Positions 7,187 to 8,793 of a DNA stretch of 8,793 nucleotides are shown here, one piece after another. The translations under genes were made by a program, and so were the position numbers. Source of the DNA: CAYTTA01 sp964440655 (lineage in GTDB: Bacteria; Bacteroidota; Rhodothermia; Balneolales; Balneolaceae); the NCBI GenBank assembly GCA_964440655.1, contig CAYTTA010000068.1:1-8793 (forward strand), in the 5' to 3' direction. Numbering within the stretch: the first letter of the stretch is position 1; each line of letters starts with the position of its first letter. Below the pieces are notes generated by a model that saw only the letters and a list, made by a program, of their open reading frames with translations, was not told where the DNA came from and did no database searches.

Positions 7187-8793
7187 CTAGCCGCGTCGCG
7201 ATCCGGGCGGCCGATGATCACGTCGTACAGCACTCCAGTCGGCCATGCCATACTCTCCCATGCTCACCCGTCCGCCCATCGAATCGCCCTGCACCGTTCC
7301 GGCAAATTCGAAGTTCAGCCGGACTCCTTCACCTGTATAGGAGCTGCGGATAAGTACCTCGTTGCCGTGAATCCAGCCACCGAGATCCCGCATCGCAAAG
7401 GCAGCCGTGTGGGTTCCCATCAGTTCGCTTCCTTTCTGCTCGATCATCAGCGTCTGGTCCACATCACTGGCGGCAAAGCTCATCTTCAGATCCCACTGTC
7501 CGGTCAGATCAAGCGCCGGATCTCCGGAGGGGCGCTGCATGCGCGGCGGCCGGCTCAATACTTCATAGAGCTTGTCGGCCACAATCTGAACCTCCCACTC
7601 CTCCATCTGCGAAGGGTTGATGCTGATTCGGGGGCTTTCATTGGGCGGGAAGGGAAGAAAACTGCCCGCCCCGCTCACCGCAATGCGCGGATTGTTGTCC
7701 CACAGCACCTGCTCCATCTCGTGGCCGGTCAGAGCGATACGCTCCATATCCCACTCTACCGTCATCCCGGGAAAACGGTTGCCCCGTCCGGTCGGCTCGC
7801 GGCGACGGGTGATGTTAACCCCACGGATTCTCCGGATCCGGTTCTCGATCCGGTCGAGCCAGCTGTTCCAGGTGGCCAGCTCCTGTTCGTGATCCCGCTC
7901 GAACCAGGTTTCGACCGCAGCCAGCATACCCATCACCTCCTCGCGGCCCACCTTGAATCCCCTGCCGAAGCCGTGGTGCGGCGCGCTCACCAGCCAGGCG
8001 GCGCGGACCAGATCCTCGCGGCCGATCAGCAGACCTGCACACTGAGGCCCTCTCAGACACTTGCCTCCACTGTAGGCAACCAGATCCGCCCCCTGCTCCA
8101 GATGGGGATTGGGGTTGTAGAGCTCTTCGGCCGCCGCATCGGCCAGGATCGGCACACCCCGCGGCCGGGCGAGTGAGGCGATCTCCCGCAGGGAGAGCGG
8201 CCCGTTTTCCGAACGGCCGCCGGTCAGCACCAGGATCATCGCTGTACGCGGACCCAGGGCCTCCTCCAGCTCCTCCACCGTGGAGACCGGAACCATCCGG
8301 ACCCCGACGGCCCGGGCGGCCGCGTCGTAAGCGGTACGTGAATAACTTGGAATGATCACCTCGTCTTTCATCCCCCGCAGATCGGGAAGCTGCCAGATCT
8401 TGTCCGGATCCCCGCCCGTCACACATCCGGCCGTGGCCAGGGTGATCGCCGCAGAGGCGCCGGAGGTGACGCAGCCATACTCGGCCCCGGTCAGTTCTGC
8501 CAGGCGGCGCCCCACCCCATCCATCAGCTCGTCAAGCTGAACGTAATTCAGAACCGCCTGATCCATCGCCTCCTGTACCTGGGGAAGGACCCGGGTCGCT
8601 CCGACCACGGTCACCGTTCCCCGGCAGTTAATCAGAGGGCGCACTCCGATGCGTGAATAGATGCTCGCTGCCTGCCGCTGCCGCTCTTCGGTAAGAAGCG
8701 GGGTATAACCGCTGGCCGATGCGGAAGACCCGGCGGGACCGGCCAGTGCATTTCCGGCAAGACCGCCTGCAAGGACTCCGCCCAGAGGCAGAC
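7187..8793 (-). CDS. Probably exported SelA-like PLP-dependent enzyme with fused C-terminal beta domain, 5' end cut
   Basis: A fold-type I PLP enzyme of the SelA / D-glucosaminate-6-phosphate ammonia-lyase-like group. Numbering from the GTG at 8644: LINCRGTVT (4-12) is the usual N-terminal substrate loop; SGASAAI (61-67) binds the cofactor phosphate; ILADAAAE (166-173) has Asp169 for the pyridine nitrogen; SGGKCLRGPQCAG (192-204) has Lys195 as the Schiff-base lysine. Residues about 378-475 form an extra domain (LTGQWDLKMSF ... LMIEQKGSELMGTH ... MADWSAVRR), probably a small beta-barrel. The frame has no stop upstream of 8644 and runs to the edge, adding YSRIGVRPLIN, a known start of the catalytic core, preceded by LPLGGVLAGGLAGNALAG and a Ser/Ala-rich linker. 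So the GTG is internal, and the true start lies beyond 8793. The upstream part resembles the end of a signal peptide; Tat export is plausible because PLP is inserted in the cytoplasm, but no twin-arginine motif is in view. Selenocysteine synthesis is unlikely; the substrate is unknown. Confidence 0.85.
   Translation of the reverse strand, partial: LPLGGVLAGGLAGNALAGPAGSSASASGYTPLLTEERQRQAASIYSRIGVRPLINCRGTVTVVGATRVLPQVQEAMDQAVLNYVQLDELMDGVGRRLAELTGAEYGCVTSGASAAITLATAGCVTGGDPDKIWQLPDLRGMKDEVIIPSYSRTAYDAAARAVGVRMVPVSTVEELEEALGPRTAMILVLTGGRSENGPLSLREIASLARPRGVPILADAAAEELYNPNPHLEQGADLVAYSGGKCLRGPQCAGLLIGREDLVRAAWLVSAPHHGFGRGFKVGREEVMGMLAAVETWFERDHEQELATWNSWLDRIENRIRRIRGVNITRRREPTGRGNRFPGMTVEWDMERIALTGHEMEQVLWDNNPRIAVSGAGSFLPFPPNESPRISINPSQMEEWEVQIVADKLYEVLSRPPRMQRPSGDPALDLTGQWDLKMSFAASDVDQTLMIEQKGSELMGTHTAAFAMRDLGGWIHGNEVLIRSSYTGEGVRLNFEFAGTVQGDSMGGRVSMGEYGMADWSAVRRDHRPPGSRRG

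Noticed and set aside
7097..8176. 359-codon plus-strand frame
   Set aside because: Antisense to the SelA-like enzyme; no family features, and it begins in the intergenic repeats without a convincing start.
8642..8644. GTG as the start of the PLP-enzyme gene
   Set aside because: The reading frame continues upstream with family-typical residues (YSRIGVRPLIN), so this GTG encodes the internal Val of that motif.

Overview
The window looks like chromosomal DNA from a member of the Bacteroidota in the broad sense (Bacteroidota / Balneolota / Rhodothermota). The grounds are a SusC/SusD outer-membrane uptake pair, a lipoprotein-type CRTAC1-like FG-GAP protein, and candidate promoter boxes of the TAnnTTTG type. 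The genes are fairly GC-rich and the spacers AT-rich, which would fit Rhodothermota or Balneolota, but that placement is inference. I recognise four protein genes. All are on the minus strand, and transcription runs from the right edge toward the left edge. The two outer genes are cut by the window.

Right to left: (1) 8793-7187 is a SelA-like / fold-type I PLP-dependent enzyme. Its 5' end lies outside the window and its frame stays open to the edge. The upstream part looks like the tail of an export signal, and a C-terminal beta-rich domain is fused to the enzyme. (2) 7186-6713 is a spacer of about 475 bases with the probable susC promoter, a strong Shine-Dalgarno and several inverted repeats, but no gene I can support. 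(3) 6712-3599 and 3581-1962 are susC (TonB-dependent transporter) and susD (SusD-like_2 type surface lipoprotein). They form a tight two-gene operon closed by an intrinsic terminator at 1924-1884. (4) 1883-1409 is a second spacer. It is strongly purine-rich on the plus strand and holds a few tiny plus-strand reading frames of doubtful status. (5) 1408-1 is the N-terminal 469 codons of a CRTAC1-like lipoprotein with six FG-GAP/VCBS repeats. Its C-terminus, where an ASPIC/UnbV domain would be expected, is outside the window.

Working model (inference): SusC and SusD capture and import an oligomeric nutrient across the outer membrane, and the CRTAC1-like lipoprotein is a surface or periplasmic partner. 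The exported PLP enzyme may act on an amino-bearing compound in the periplasm. No glycoside hydrolase, peptidase or sulfatase is visible, so the substrate cannot be named. No RNA gene, CRISPR array, transposon or phage feature was seen.
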